From Mesorhizobium sp. NZP2298 (GTDB lineage: Bacteria; Pseudomonadota; Alphaproteobacteria; Rhizobiales; Rhizobiaceae), in assembly GCF_013170825.1 (NCBI RefSeq), contig NZ_CP033365.1, positions 6,460,001 to 6,524,000 on the forward strand: a stretch of 64,000 nt of DNA. The letters run 5' to 3'. The notes under the pieces are model-generated. The model was not told where the DNA came from. It saw only the letters and a list, made by a program, of their open reading frames with translations, and made no database searches. A program made the position numbers and the translations under genes. Shown in pieces: positions 1 through 13,702 of the stretch (positions are counted from its first letter, which is position 1; every line of letters starts with the position of its first letter).

Positions 1-4174
<4,174 letters not shown>

Positions 4175-6256
4175 ATGAGCACCATCGGCCTCTGCATGAT
4201 CGTCAAGAACGAGGCGAAGGTTATCCTGAATTGTCTCGCCAGCGCGCTCCCCCTCGTCGACTACGTTCTTGTCGTCGACACGGGTTCTGCCGACGGCACA
4301 CAGGAGCTCATCCGAAGATTCCTGGCCACCCACAATGTCAAGGGCGCTGTCATCGACGAGCCGTGGCGGAACTTTGCATACAACCGCACCTTCGCGCTTG
4401 AGCGGCTACGCGAGGTGGAGTGGGTCGACTACGCGATGATCATCGATGCCGACGATGTCCTGGTCGCCGACCCGGACTTCGACCCAGTGGTTTTCAAGTC
4501 GCGGATGGAACACGATCTATACGACGTCGAGGTAGTCCATGGCGACATTTCGTTCCATCGCCCGCAGATCTGCCGCAACAAACTTCCTTTTTCCTTCAAG
4601 GCCGTTCTGCACGAATACCTCGAGGCGCCGGCCGGCTCCATCACACGGCAGAACGCCGAAGGGTTTCGTATCGCGACGGGACGCGGAGGAGCCCGCAGTC
4701 AAAATCCACGGAAGTACCAGGACGATGCGGCTGCTTTGGAGAATGAGCTCACAACAGAATCCGACCCGTTCCTGATATCGCGCTACACGTTCTATCTGGC
4801 GCAGAGCTACAAGGATTGCGGCGAGCATGAAAAAGCGCTCGAACGCTATCTGAAGCGTACCCACCAGGGTTTCTGGAGCGAGGAGATCTATATAAGCCTT
4901 CTAGAGGCGGGGAATCTGATGGCGACCCTTGGCCGGCCATTCGACGAGGTGGTCGCCGTCTTCGAGCAAGCGACACAGACAGTGCCCACCCGCGCCGAAG
5001 CGCTGCATGCGGCGAGCCGTTACTGCCGGAACCAGGGCAGGAACGTGGAGGGGCAGGAATATGCGCGCCGCGGCCTGGGCATGAACAAACCCGCGGGACT
5101 GTTTGTTCAGCCCTGGGTATACGACTACGGGCTGCTCGATGAGTTTTCGATCAACGCATATTGGGCGGGCGCAAATCGGGAGTCACTCGATGCCTGCGTG
5201 AAATTGCTGGTCTCAGGCAAACTGCCGGCCGACATGGTGCAACGCGTGGCAGCCAACGCGCGGTTCGCCGCTGACAAACTTGAGGTGCGTGAGCCTCCGG
5301 AATTGGGGGGGTTGGGCGCCGAGAGCCTGATCGAGCAGCACAAGCTTGTATCGCGACGCTCGTTGCGGTCGCGCATGGAGGGGATGCCGCGCGTCCTGGT
5401 GGCAATACTAGCAAAGCAGAAGGAGCCGGCACTGCCGCTTTACCTCGAGTGCATCGAGGCGCTTGACTACCCGAAGGAGTCCATCGTCCTCTACATCCGG
5501 ACAAACAACAATACCGACAGGACCGAGCACATATTGCGCGAATGGGTGGAACGCGTGGGCCACCTCTACGCGGCAGTTGAGATCGACGCCTCCGACGTCG
5601 TCGATCGGGTCGAGCAGTTTGGCGAACACGAATGGAACGAGACGCGCTTCAGGGTGCTAGGCCGAATCCGCAACGTTAGTTTGCGGAAAACACTTGAGCA
5701 CGGCTGCGATTTCTATTTCGTCGCCGATGTCGACAATTTCGTGCGGCCTGCCACGCTGCGAGAGCTTGCCGCGCTCGACCTGCCGATCGTCGCTCCCCTG
5801 CTGCGCTCCATCTCGCCCGGCCAGTACTATTCGAACTACCACGCCGAGGTGGACGCAAACGGTTATTATATGAAGTGCGATCAATATGGCTGGGTGCTTA
5901 ACCGCCATGTGCGCGGCGTCATCGAGATGCCGCTCGTGCACTGCACCTATCTTGTCCGGGCCGACGTGCTTCACGAACTGACATATGAGGACGGGACGTC
6001 TCGGCATGAATATGTCATTTTTGCCGACAGTGCGCGGAAGTCAGGAATCGTACAATACTTGGATAACCGGCAGATCTATGGCTACATCACGTTCGGCGAC
6101 CACGAATATCATGTCGTCGGCGGGATTGAACGAGCGCGGGAGTTTTTGCGCGGAGCGGGCGATATCCCGGCATTTACCGGCGCCTCCGTCTCCACGCCTA
6201 TTCCGGCCCGACCTGGGCGAGAAAACCCACGTGGCGTTTCTTTTCAACGCGATTGA
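4175..6256 (+). CDS. Fusion glycosyltransferase: GT2 + helical repeats + collagen-galactosyltransferase-like domain
   Basis: A 693-residue protein from ATG 4175 (GGAG eight bases upstream); a TTG at 4148 in frame is less likely. Residues 1-230 are a family 2 GT-A domain: CMIVKNEA start, VDTGSADGT, and metal-binding DADD at 91-94. Residues about 190-400 look like TPR-type helices (YLAQSYKDCGEHEKALERY). Residues about 404-640 form a second transferase domain with VLVAILAKQKE, LYIRTNNNTDRTEHILREW, Asp518-Val-Asp520, LPIVAPLLR, YYSNYHAE and a YVIFADSARKSGI segment. From memory, these blocks in this order match the N-terminal transferase domain of animal procollagen galactosyltransferases (COLGALT). 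The gene lies opposite the collagen-like gene, whose Thr residues are plausible acceptors; that link is inference. No membrane segment is visible, so it is likely cytoplasmic. Confidence 0.8.
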   Translation: MSTIGLCMIVKNEAKVILNCLASALPLVDYVLVVDTGSADGTQELIRRFLATHNVKGAVIDEPWRNFAYNRTFALERLREVEWVDYAMIIDADDVLVADPDFDPVVFKSRMEHDLYDVEVVHGDISFHRPQICRNKLPFSFKAVLHEYLEAPAGSITRQNAEGFRIATGRGGARSQNPRKYQDDAAALENELTTESDPFLISRYTFYLAQSYKDCGEHEKALERYLKRTHQGFWSEEIYISLLEAGNLMATLGRPFDEVVAVFEQATQTVPTRAEALHAASRYCRNQGRNVEGQEYARRGLGMNKPAGLFVQPWVYDYGLLDEFSINAYWAGANRESLDACVKLLVSGKLPADMVQRVAANARFAADKLEVREPPELGGLGAESLIEQHKLVSRRSLRSRMEGMPRVLVAILAKQKEPALPLYLECIEALDYPKESIVLYIRTNNNTDRTEHILREWVERVGHLYAAVEIDASDVVDRVEQFGEHEWNETRFRVLGRIRNVSLRKTLEHGCDFYFVADVDNFVRPATLRELAALDLPIVAPLLRSISPGQYYSNYHAEVDANGYYMKCDQYGWVLNRHVRGVIEMPLVHCTYLVRADVLHELTYEDGTSRHEYVIFADSARKSGIVQYLDNRQIYGYITFGDHEYHVVGGIERAREFLRGAGDIPAFTGASVSTPIPARPGRENPRGVSFQRD

Positions 6257-6289
6257 ACGGTAAGGCGAAGCAGCAGTGTTTCGATCTTG

Positions 6290-8272
6290 ATGAATGGACA
6301 GACCATGCAAATAATCGCGTCAATGACCACCATCCCCTCACGAATCGATCGAATTCGTCCTGTACTCGAAAGCGTACTTGGACAGACTGTTCCGGTGGAG
6401 CACGTGGAGTTGAATATTCCATATGTATGCGTGCGTACGAACGAACCATACACTCTGCCGACATGGCTTACGGAAATGGAGCGGGTAAAGATCTTCCGAA
6501 CGGACGACTACGGCCCAATCACAAAAATCGCCCCCACATTGTTACGACATCAGAGCGACCAGGAAACGTATCTTTGGTCGGTAGACGACGACTTTGCGTA
6601 TCCAGAAAATCAACTGGCAATGCTCCGCCGCGGACATCGCCATTCGGAACATCGCATACTTGCAAGGCATGGTGGCGACTTCAACAAAGATGGTAGCATC
6701 ACTTTTAAATACGGACAGATGCCAGTATCAATGTTCGAAGGATTCGGTACAGTCCTGTATCCTCCTGGATGTATCGGAGGCGACTTCTTAGAATACGTAC
6801 AAGCGACTTCGAAAGACATGGACTGCCGGCAAAGCGACGACGTCGTTCTTTCACTCTATTTTTCGTCTCGCGAGGTGCCAATTTTCATTTGGAACTCGCC
6901 CTCCGAAACAGAGCCTTTCTACCCTACGGGGGCGCTTCCTCATTCTTCAGAGAAAGATGCACTCCACCTACAAGGTGGTGGAAATCTGGAGCGGTACAAG
7001 CGGGTAATAAGCTTCTTGAGTTCACGTGACTCTGGCAAGTCTCATCCCGAAAATACGTCGACCCTCATCACCAGGGAGAAGTTCGAAGCACTGCCTTGGA
7101 TATATACGGCTCACGGCACCGTGCTGTACGTTGACGTCGACACCGGGGAACTGCGTCATGGTGCAATCGAAAGCAGCTCGACGAACGTCAGATTTCTGCT
7201 GGAGGGAAAGCAAGGACAGATGGTATTCGGTGATGATGATCACCGCCTTCCGATTGCCTTTCAGTTAGATCGCTCGTTGACCGTTCGGGATTCCAAGACG
7301 TTGGCGCCCACCAGTTTGGAAATCCTCCCGAAGCATTGGATTTGGGTTGGCTTCCATGTTGGCGGCACATACCTTTGCGCCGAGCCCGATGGGCGCATCA
7401 CTCTATCTCGGCCCCATTGTCTCGGCTACGAAAGTTTCTCGCTCTCGGAGCCTCCCCGCTCACAGGACGTTTTCCGAGCCTTGAGTCTTCTTAAACCGTA
7501 TGATGTAAAACCATTCGCCAAGAGACGAATCGGCTGCAAAAGCGATGGGGGATATGTAATTCTTGATGATCTAGACGAGATTGACGTTGTCTACAGCTTT
7601 GGAATTGGCAATCAAGTCTCGTTTGATCTTGAGTTGGCGAGCATGGGAAAGAATATATTCATGTTCGACCACACCATCCAAGGGACACCTCTCGAACACT
7701 CGAACTTCCATTTTTATAAGCAAGGGCTGGCAGCAACTAACAACGAGACGGCATCCCTATATACGCTCGAATACCAACTTAACAGACTGGGGCATGAGGG
7801 TCGGTCTGATCTGCTTCTGAAGATCGATATCGAGGGCGCCGAGTTCGAGATATTTTCGACGTTACCGCAATCAATACTTCGACAGTTTCGGCAAATTGCG
7901 GTTGAAATTCATGGATTGGGCAATCTGGGTAATCCGACCTATCGAACCAGTTTCGTGACGGCATTGTCGAAAATCAATAATGATTTCACATTATTCCATG
8001 TTCATTCGAACAACAACGAGCCTCTGAGTATTGTCGATGGGCATGCGGTCGCACCGGTAATGGAGTTGTCTTATGTCCGATCTGATCTTATCGAGCGCGC
8101 CCCATCGGTGACAGTATATCCAACAGAATTCGATTTTCCGAACTGGTCACTCAGGCCTGATCACACACTTTGGTTCTATCCGTTCCTGCCGATGCCCGAG
8201 GCTTCTAGGGAATCCCTTGAGAAATCTATCGCGATATCGAACCGTATGTTTCCAGCCTGCGGCCATGGATAG
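6290..8272 (+). CDS. Glycosyltransferase / trefoil-like / FkbM-type methyltransferase fusion
   Basis: A 660-residue protein from ATG 6290, 33 bases after the preceding gene; no strong ribosome site is seen and ATG 6305 is an alternative. Residues 5-250 look like a GT-A transferase (IIASMTTIPSR start, SVDDDFAYP with Asp99-101). Residues about 265-390 resemble a beta-trefoil or fascin-like binding domain (GTYLCAEPDGRITL). Residues about 395-580 look like an FkbM/METTL24-type methyltransferase: GCKSDGGYVILDD, YSFGIGNQVSFDLELA and KIDIEGAEFEI at about 511-521. It could glycosylate and O-methylate the same glycan. Base composition is clearly lower in GC than its neighbours, suggesting separate acquisition. 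Family calls are from motifs only. Confidence 0.65.
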   Translation: MNGQTMQIIASMTTIPSRIDRIRPVLESVLGQTVPVEHVELNIPYVCVRTNEPYTLPTWLTEMERVKIFRTDDYGPITKIAPTLLRHQSDQETYLWSVDDDFAYPENQLAMLRRGHRHSEHRILARHGGDFNKDGSITFKYGQMPVSMFEGFGTVLYPPGCIGGDFLEYVQATSKDMDCRQSDDVVLSLYFSSREVPIFIWNSPSETEPFYPTGALPHSSEKDALHLQGGGNLERYKRVISFLSSRDSGKSHPENTSTLITREKFEALPWIYTAHGTVLYVDVDTGELRHGAIESSSTNVRFLLEGKQGQMVFGDDDHRLPIAFQLDRSLTVRDSKTLAPTSLEILPKHWIWVGFHVGGTYLCAEPDGRITLSRPHCLGYESFSLSEPPRSQDVFRALSLLKPYDVKPFAKRRIGCKSDGGYVILDDLDEIDVVYSFGIGNQVSFDLELASMGKNIFMFDHTIQGTPLEHSNFHFYKQGLAATNNETASLYTLEYQLNRLGHEGRSDLLLKIDIEGAEFEIFSTLPQSILRQFRQIAVEIHGLGNLGNPTYRTSFVTALSKINNDFTLFHVHSNNNEPLSIVDGHAVAPVMELSYVRSDLIERAPSVTVYPTEFDFPNWSLRPDHTLWFYPFLPMPEASRESLEKSIAISNRMFPACGHG

Positions 8273-8332
8273 CAAGACAGTTGGCGGTCGATTCCATCGG
8301 CAGATACCAACCACGTCGTTCGGTGAAGCATC

Positions 8333-9262
8333 ATGGAATGGATGGTGAGGCGACGAGATTTCTTATCATTGCTTGTAGGCTCACCCGCCTGCTGTTTGAT
8401 GCTGGGCGGCTCGGCCTTGTCAAGCGGTCGTGAAGCGAGGTCTGCGACGATGTCTCCTCAACCTGCCCTAACCACTCCGCCCACGTCCCTCCTCTCCGCT
8501 CCCATCGAGCTTGCTGGCGACTGGGGCCGTATGCTGGAGGGCGCTGTCGCTCAGGTCATCAAGCGGACGCGACAAGCATGCTTCCACGGCGTGCGCCTTG
8601 TCTCAGACCGGCAGCCGACGCGGCTGCGCGTCGATGAGCACACATCCGGCACGCCGGCCATTTGGCTGCATCCGGACGGCAGCAGTATGGCATGGATCAT
8701 CGTCGACATCGGCGAGCGGGACTGGTCGAAGCTCGCCTATCAGCTCGGCCATGAACTCGGCCATGTGTTTGCCAACAGTTGGCAAGCCGACGCCAAGCCC
8801 GCCGCACCCTGCCAATGGCTTGAGGAAGCCATGGTTGAAGCGTTCTCGCTGCGTGGCTTGGAGCGCCTGGCAATGGACTGGACGCAGAACCCTCCGTTTG
8901 CCGGCGACAACGCTTTCGGCGATGCCATTGCCAAGTATCACGAGAACATCATCGAGGGCTACACCGCCCTCGCCGGCAGCCAGGGGCTCACCCGCGATGC
9001 TGCCGCGTGGTTCACCAATCATCGCAGCGAAATAGAGGACCCTCGCCTCAATCCGTTCGCGCAGGCAATGTCGGTGACCATTCTTGCCGAGTACAATCGC
9101 GCGCCCGACTGCGTCGAGGCTCTCGGCGCGCTCAACCGCTGGCCTGGCCGCAGCGGAATTCCCGTCGGTGATTATCTGCAGCGATGGAAAGAGAGTTGCG
9201 CCGAGTTGCAAGCCTCTCCGAACCTGCCGCTCCGCTTAGGCGAGCTTTTGGGGGTTTCTTAA
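8333..9262 (+). CDS. Tat-exported HExxH putative metallopeptidase
   Basis: A 309-residue protein. The N-terminus carries RRRDFLSLL followed by a hydrophobic stretch, a twin-arginine (Tat) signal, so it should be exported folded. ATG 8333 has GGTGAAG upstream; ATG 8342 would also retain the signal. The motif QLGHELGHVFANSW gives HELGH at residues 140-144, and WLEEAMVEAF (162-171) supplies a possible third zinc ligand, the gluzincin layout. I know no named family that fits better. It is 60 bases after the fusion methyltransferase gene and in the same direction, so it may process or remodel the collagen-like protein or its glycan. Zinc peptidase activity is inferred from the motif. Confidence 0.65.
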   Translation: MEWMVRRRDFLSLLVGSPACCLMLGGSALSSGREARSATMSPQPALTTPPTSLLSAPIELAGDWGRMLEGAVAQVIKRTRQACFHGVRLVSDRQPTRLRVDEHTSGTPAIWLHPDGSSMAWIIVDIGERDWSKLAYQLGHELGHVFANSWQADAKPAAPCQWLEEAMVEAFSLRGLERLAMDWTQNPPFAGDNAFGDAIAKYHENIIEGYTALAGSQGLTRDAAAWFTNHRSEIEDPRLNPFAQAMSVTILAEYNRAPDCVEALGALNRWPGRSGIPVGDYLQRWKESCAELQASPNLPLRLGELLGVS

Positions 9263-9753
9263 GCCCAATGCCAATCATACCGCGCCTTCTACTCCTTCAT
9301 TATTCATTTGGATGAATTCTTCTTATATTACCAATAGCATACATATCATTGTCACCGGCGCGCGAAATTACAGGATCCTGCCGGTCAGGCCCGGCGCCGT
9401 TAGCCCCAACCCCACAGGCGCCGGGCCGCGCGCGCTCATTCGGCCGGGTGTGGAATCCACGCAAGCGGCCCGACAGTCTGTTGGGGTACAACTTCTTGAC
9501 CGCCGAGCCTAACCGGCTCCGTGGGTGGCGTCGCCGGCTGGGAACCAAGGTAATATTAGCACCTTCAAAATAACACCTTTCAGAACCGTTTTCCCCGGCT
9601 TTGTGGTACTCAGCGGTGAAGTGCCTGTTCGGCTTCTAAGCTATCACTGACTGCGACCGGTCGCCGTCCTCGGCAATGCAGAGATGGAGCCGATTTGCTC
9701 AATCGGCGAATGTCGCTGCGCTATTCAAACAAAACTGAATTCACGCAGCGAAG
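9263..9753. other. Intergenic region between convergent genes
   Basis: About 490 bases between the convergent peptidase and GNAT genes. No convincing coding sequence is seen. It holds a strong palindrome (9388-9427), listed separately. Confidence 0.5.
9388..9427. repeat. GC-rich palindromic element, copy 1
   Basis: GGCCCGGCGCC (9388-9398) pairs perfectly with GGCGCCGGGCC (9417-9427) around an 18-base loop rich in CCCCAACCCC. There is no T-run, so it is not a typical terminator. A related element lies at 27245-27283 with the same outer stem and a similar C-rich loop, suggesting a small dispersed palindrome family. Confidence 0.5.
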
Positions 9754-10806
9754 TCACAGAAGTCCGAACCGATAGAGCGCGCTGACCGCAAATGGGCGAA
9801 AGATCGCACCATAACGCCCGGCCACGGGCTCACCCCAACTCTGTTTATAATCTTGCCCGGAGCCGAGATCGAACTGGCGATACCCAGCGCTTGCCGCCCA
9901 TTCGATCGACGCCTCCATTATGCGGACACCGACCCAAAAGCCATCATATTCGGGGTCGCGGACGATGCATTGGCCGAGCACGATGCCTTCCCTACACATC
10001 AGGACGGTGCCGGCCGTGCGCCTATCGCCGTCGAGCAGGGCCAAGGTTTGGAACTGGATTGGACTGTCGGCGGTCTGCCGTTTCATGAAGGCGCGCCAGA
10101 ACCGCAGGCGGTCCTCGACAGCCACGGTCTCCTCGGCGTCGTTGCTTTCCCACACGCGGCCCCACTGGGCGCAGCACCATTCCAGGTCGCCCACATCGTT
10201 GACGCGAAGCCGCATGAACTCGTCGCAACGTTGGCAGGCCTTGCGCACATTCTTGCGGTGATTGCGGCTCCACCGTGCCTCATAGTCGCCCTCCAGGTCG
10301 ACGCGGTAGTTGTCCGGGGACCAGTAGGATCGCGGATTGAGATCCACGACGCTCTTGTCGAGCCCCGCCTCGATCCGCACCTCGACGCCCAAGGCGTGCA
10401 GCGCCCGACCAAGGGAGGCGGCAGAGGACGCGGGCGCGATCACACCGGGAAGCGCCTGATAGGCGACGGGCTCCCAGTATAGGCGGCGGCGACGCAAGGA
10501 GATGATCGCGGTCGGCTGGCCGTTCTCCGTCGCAAGAGCGTGGCGCTTCCGGGCGCTCGTCGGCTGGGTGAGCTCACGATAAAGGTCGCGGTCGCAGCCG
10601 GGAATGGCCGGCAGGGCGTCCAGGGCCTGGTCGAGGGTCGAGTTCCAGACGTCAAACCAGGCGATTTGAACGCCCCGCGTGGTCAAGGGGGTCACGATGC
10701 GGGCAGCCGAGATCACGGCGGGCGCGGCGAAATGGCTTAACGCACGCTTGAAATTCGAACCGGCGGCTTTCGCGCCGGCGGACTCCATGGCGTCAGAGTG
10801 GTTCAT
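9754..10806 (-). CDS. GNAT-fold acyl/peptidyl transferase (BioF2/CelD-like)
   Basis: A 350-residue protein; ATG 10806 has a GGGGGA element upstream and overlaps the end of the flippase gene by 14 bases. The central and C-terminal part fits the Acetyltransf_6 (BioF2/FemAB-like) GNAT fold common in polysaccharide clusters: a WSRNHRKNVRKA helix, then AGTVLMCREGIVLGQ, YDGFWVGVRIMEASIEWA and YRQFDLGSGQDYKQSWG. Such proteins usually transfer an acyl group to a sugar or help in exopolysaccharide assembly. It is the last gene of the aminotransferase-flippase-GNAT unit. The substrate cannot be read from the sequence. Confidence 0.75.
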   Translation of the reverse strand: MNHSDAMESAGAKAAGSNFKRALSHFAAPAVISAARIVTPLTTRGVQIAWFDVWNSTLDQALDALPAIPGCDRDLYRELTQPTSARKRHALATENGQPTAIISLRRRRLYWEPVAYQALPGVIAPASSAASLGRALHALGVEVRIEAGLDKSVVDLNPRSYWSPDNYRVDLEGDYEARWSRNHRKNVRKACQRCDEFMRLRVNDVGDLEWCCAQWGRVWESNDAEETVAVEDRLRFWRAFMKRQTADSPIQFQTLALLDGDRRTAGTVLMCREGIVLGQCIVRDPEYDGFWVGVRIMEASIEWAASAGYRQFDLGSGQDYKQSWGEPVAGRYGAIFRPFAVSALYRFGLL

Positions 10807-12469
10807 CACCGATTCCCCCTGCGGTCAGTGCTTGTCTGCCATCCAGGCGATCGTTCGAAGAAGCGGTCGACCGCCCTTTGACCACAGACCAGACAGATTG
10901 CACGCCGCCCCGACGGAGCGGAGTATTTGTTTTGCTGTCCGCGTCGGCCGGCGCAGGCGCCCGCCCCTGTTCGGTGTCCTCACCCAGGAAGCGCCGGATG
11001 AGGGCAAAGGGAGCTCGCAGGCACGCAGGCGCCAAGGCTTGCACCCTGCCTAGCAAATAAGCCAGTTCGGCGGCAAAGGGATGACGGGTCCAGCCCATGG
11101 CCAGGAACCAAAGTACTGCGCCAAGCCCCCCGCCCAGGACCGCCTGCAAGACCGATAGATCCATGTCGAGACCGTTCAGTCCGATGACAACGAGCGGACC
11201 CAGCGCCGTGGCGAGGGTGGCGACGGCGCTGGGCACAAGCGCGCGCAGATATTCACCGACGCTCAATTTCAGCCGGCGCATCAGGAACCAGAGGCCAACG
11301 CCCACTTGAATCGGCGTGGTGGCGAAGATCGAGAGCGCCAGGACAAAGGGGCCATGCTGGGCCGCCAGGATCATGATCAGGCTCGTGATCGGCAGGGAAA
11401 TGATCCACGCCTTGGCCGTGTCTCGGATCCCGCCGGCGGCTACCAGGGCTGGAAACATCAGTGGGACGGGGAAGCAGAGCATGGTGGCCGCCGCCATCAC
11501 CTGCACCAGCGGGATGGAGGTGTCCCATTGTGGTCCCAGTAGGATGTGCACCAGGGGATAGGCTAAGAGGATGACCATCGCCAGGCCGGGCCAGTGGAAC
11601 GCGGTCAGACTGGCGGCGGCTTTGAGATAGGGGGCCTTGAGGGGACGCCCCGTGCGCGCATAGGCGGCGAACCCTGGCAGGGCCACCGCGGAGATAGCCG
11701 ATATGACCAAACGGCTGGGCATCTGCGTGACCTGTTGAGCTCGGCTGTAGAGACCGACATCGGTGCTGCCGCTGGCCCGGCCCAGCATGAAGGTCGGAAT
11801 GACCTCGCCGAGGGTGGTCAGAAGGCCGGTAGCGGTGTTGAACCCGCCGAACGCCAGAATCTCGCGCCATTTGGTGAACTCGATCCGGAAGATGGACAGG
11901 TCCGGGCGCATGAGGACGGCAAAAACGAAGGTGGAGAGCGGATAGCTCAGCGAACCCCAGGCGAAGCTCATATAACCGAAGCCCATCATCACCAAGCCAG
12001 TGGTGGTGATGTTGCCGACCAGTGCAGAGCCCAGGTTGATGGCCGCGATGTTCCAGAACTTCAGGTCGCGGCGAAGCAGAGCGACGATCGGCGAGCCGAT
12101 GCTGGAGAACAGATAGCCGAACGCCACGGTGCGGACGAAGTTCTCCAGACGCGGTTCGTGGGCGAAGTCGGCATAGAGGCCCGCCGTCACGACGAAGGCG
12201 GTCGTAAGGATGATGGCGACCACCAGCATCATGGTGAAGGAAGTGCGTATTTCCTCCTTTGAGAGCTTTTCGGCGTTGACGATGTAGTTGGTGACGCCGA
12301 AATCCCGCATACCCTCGGCGAGCGCGACGAGACTGGCGCCAAGGAAGGCAGCGCCGATTTCGTTGGGTGTCAAAAACCGCGACGAAACGTACAGCGTCGC
12401 CAAATTGAGGATGAGGGTGGCGTACTTCTCGAAATAGACCGCGACCACCGCGCGCCGGACGCTCGCCAT
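10793..12469 (-). CDS. Wzx-like oligosaccharide flippase (MOP superfamily)
   Basis: A 558-residue membrane protein with the pattern of Wzx/RfbX translocases: an amphipathic N-terminus (VRRAVVAVYFEKYATLILNL), about twelve to fourteen hydrophobic helices and a hydrophilic tail of about 80 residues. It should flip undecaprenyl-linked sugar repeat units across the inner membrane. The neighbours (aminotransferase upstream by 9 bases, GNAT transferase overlapping downstream) are the usual company. The C-terminal tail rich in Ala, Pro and Arg is longer than in most family members. The start at 12469 has only a close-set AGGA, so the exact start is uncertain. Confidence 0.8.
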   Translation of the reverse strand: MASVRRAVVAVYFEKYATLILNLATLYVSSRFLTPNEIGAAFLGASLVALAEGMRDFGVTNYIVNAEKLSKEEIRTSFTMMLVVAIILTTAFVVTAGLYADFAHEPRLENFVRTVAFGYLFSSIGSPIVALLRRDLKFWNIAAINLGSALVGNITTTGLVMMGFGYMSFAWGSLSYPLSTFVFAVLMRPDLSIFRIEFTKWREILAFGGFNTATGLLTTLGEVIPTFMLGRASGSTDVGLYSRAQQVTQMPSRLVISAISAVALPGFAAYARTGRPLKAPYLKAAASLTAFHWPGLAMVILLAYPLVHILLGPQWDTSIPLVQVMAAATMLCFPVPLMFPALVAAGGIRDTAKAWIISLPITSLIMILAAQHGPFVLALSIFATTPIQVGVGLWFLMRRLKLSVGEYLRALVPSAVATLATALGPLVVIGLNGLDMDLSVLQAVLGGGLGAVLWFLAMGWTRHPFAAELAYLLGRVQALAPACLRAPFALIRRFLGEDTEQGRAPAPADADSKTNTPLRRGGVQSVWSVVKGRSTASSNDRLDGRQALTAGGIGDEPL

Positions 12470-12478
12470 TCCTATCGC

Positions 12479-13702
12479 TCACTTTCGAAGTGACCGGCCC
12501 CGATGTGGGACCGCAATCATATCTCGCTTGAATTCCAGAATTGGAGTCATGGGCCGTGGATTTGGAATCCGTGTGGCCTTGATCAGGGTCGAGGCGACCT
12601 TTTGTTGATCCTCATCGGTCATCTGGGGATATAGGGGAAGGACTATGGCGTGATCCTGGGCTGCCTCCGATTCCGGCAGGGACATGCGCAGGGGCTGCGA
12701 GGCATAGACGTCCTCGCGATGAGCGCACATGATCCCGCGGCGGGTGGCGATACCGGCATCCAGCATGGCTTGCATGACGGTGCGCTGGTCGGCGGAGTCC
12801 GGCAGACGCACACAGAAGCTCTGCCAGTTGGTGCGCGCGTAGGACGGTTCGCGCGCCAGGCCCAGCCATTGCGCCTCGCCGAGCAATTCGGCGTAGCGGG
12901 CGGCCAGCGCGCGGCGGCGGGCCACGATGCCGGGCAGGCGTTTGAGTTGCTCGCGGCCAACCGCAGCCTGGATGTCGGTCATCCGATAGTTGTAGCCGAG
13001 CACTGGGTGAGTCTCGAAGATCACCTGGGCCGAGCCGTGGCGGACCGTGTCGGGCACGCTCATGCCATGCTGGCGCAACAACTTGAATTTGGCGGCCCAG
13101 TCGGCATGCTTGGTGGTCAACATACCGCCATCGCCGGTGCTCATGATCTTGCGCGGGTGGAAGGAGAAGCACGCCACGTCGCCGTGCACCTTGCCGACCT
13201 TCTCCCACTGACCGTCCCAGAAGATCTCGCTGCCGCTGGCACAGGCCGCGTCCTCGATCACAGGCAAGCCCTTGGCCTTGGCAAGGTCGACCACAGCCGC
13301 CATGTCGCAGGGCAAGCCCATTTGGTGGACGACCAGGATCGCACTGGTCTTGGCCGAAAGCGCCTGCTCGACAAGGGCCGGGTCGAGGTTGTAGGTGGCC
13401 GAATCGATGTCGACGAAGACGGGGATCGCGCCGCAATAGGCCACCGAATTGGCCGTGGCGATATAGGAGTGGCTGACCGTGACCACCTCGTCGCCGGGCT
13501 TCACGCCGGCCGCCAGCAGGGCCAGGTGGAGGGCCGTGGTGCAGTTCGAGACGGCCGCAGCGTACGGCGCGCCCGTGAAGGTGGCGAACTCTGTCTCGAA
13601 GGCCGCGACCTCGGGGCCTTGCGTGACCCAGCCGGACAGGATGACGCGGCGCGCCGCCTCGGCCTCGGCCGCACCCATCGTGGGCTTGATGATCGGAATC
13701 AT
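12479..13702 (-). CDS. DegT/DnrJ/EryC1/StrS aminotransferase (perosamine-synthase type)
   Basis: A 407-residue PLP enzyme making an amino sugar nucleotide from a keto sugar nucleotide. Visible family marks: GWVTQGP near the start, SNCTTALHLAL for cofactor phosphate binding, VIEDAA with the Asp that contacts the PLP ring, and SFHPRKIMSTGDGG with Lys185 as the Schiff-base lysine. It is close to perosamine synthase (Per/RfbE) in these motifs, but substrate assignment by eye is weak. It leads the minus-strand unit aminotransferase-flippase-GNAT. A second, distinct DegT enzyme is at 23379-24482. Confidence 0.85.
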   Translation of the reverse strand: MIPIIKPTMGAAEAEAARRVILSGWVTQGPEVAAFETEFATFTGAPYAAAVSNCTTALHLALLAAGVKPGDEVVTVSHSYIATANSVAYCGAIPVFVDIDSATYNLDPALVEQALSAKTSAILVVHQMGLPCDMAAVVDLAKAKGLPVIEDAACASGSEIFWDGQWEKVGKVHGDVACFSFHPRKIMSTGDGGMLTTKHADWAAKFKLLRQHGMSVPDTVRHGSAQVIFETHPVLGYNYRMTDIQAAVGREQLKRLPGIVARRRALAARYAELLGEAQWLGLAREPSYARTNWQSFCVRLPDSADQRTVMQAMLDAGIATRRGIMCAHREDVYASQPLRMSLPESEAAQDHAIVLPLYPQMTDEDQQKVASTLIKATRIPNPRPMTPILEFKRDMIAVPHRGRSLRK

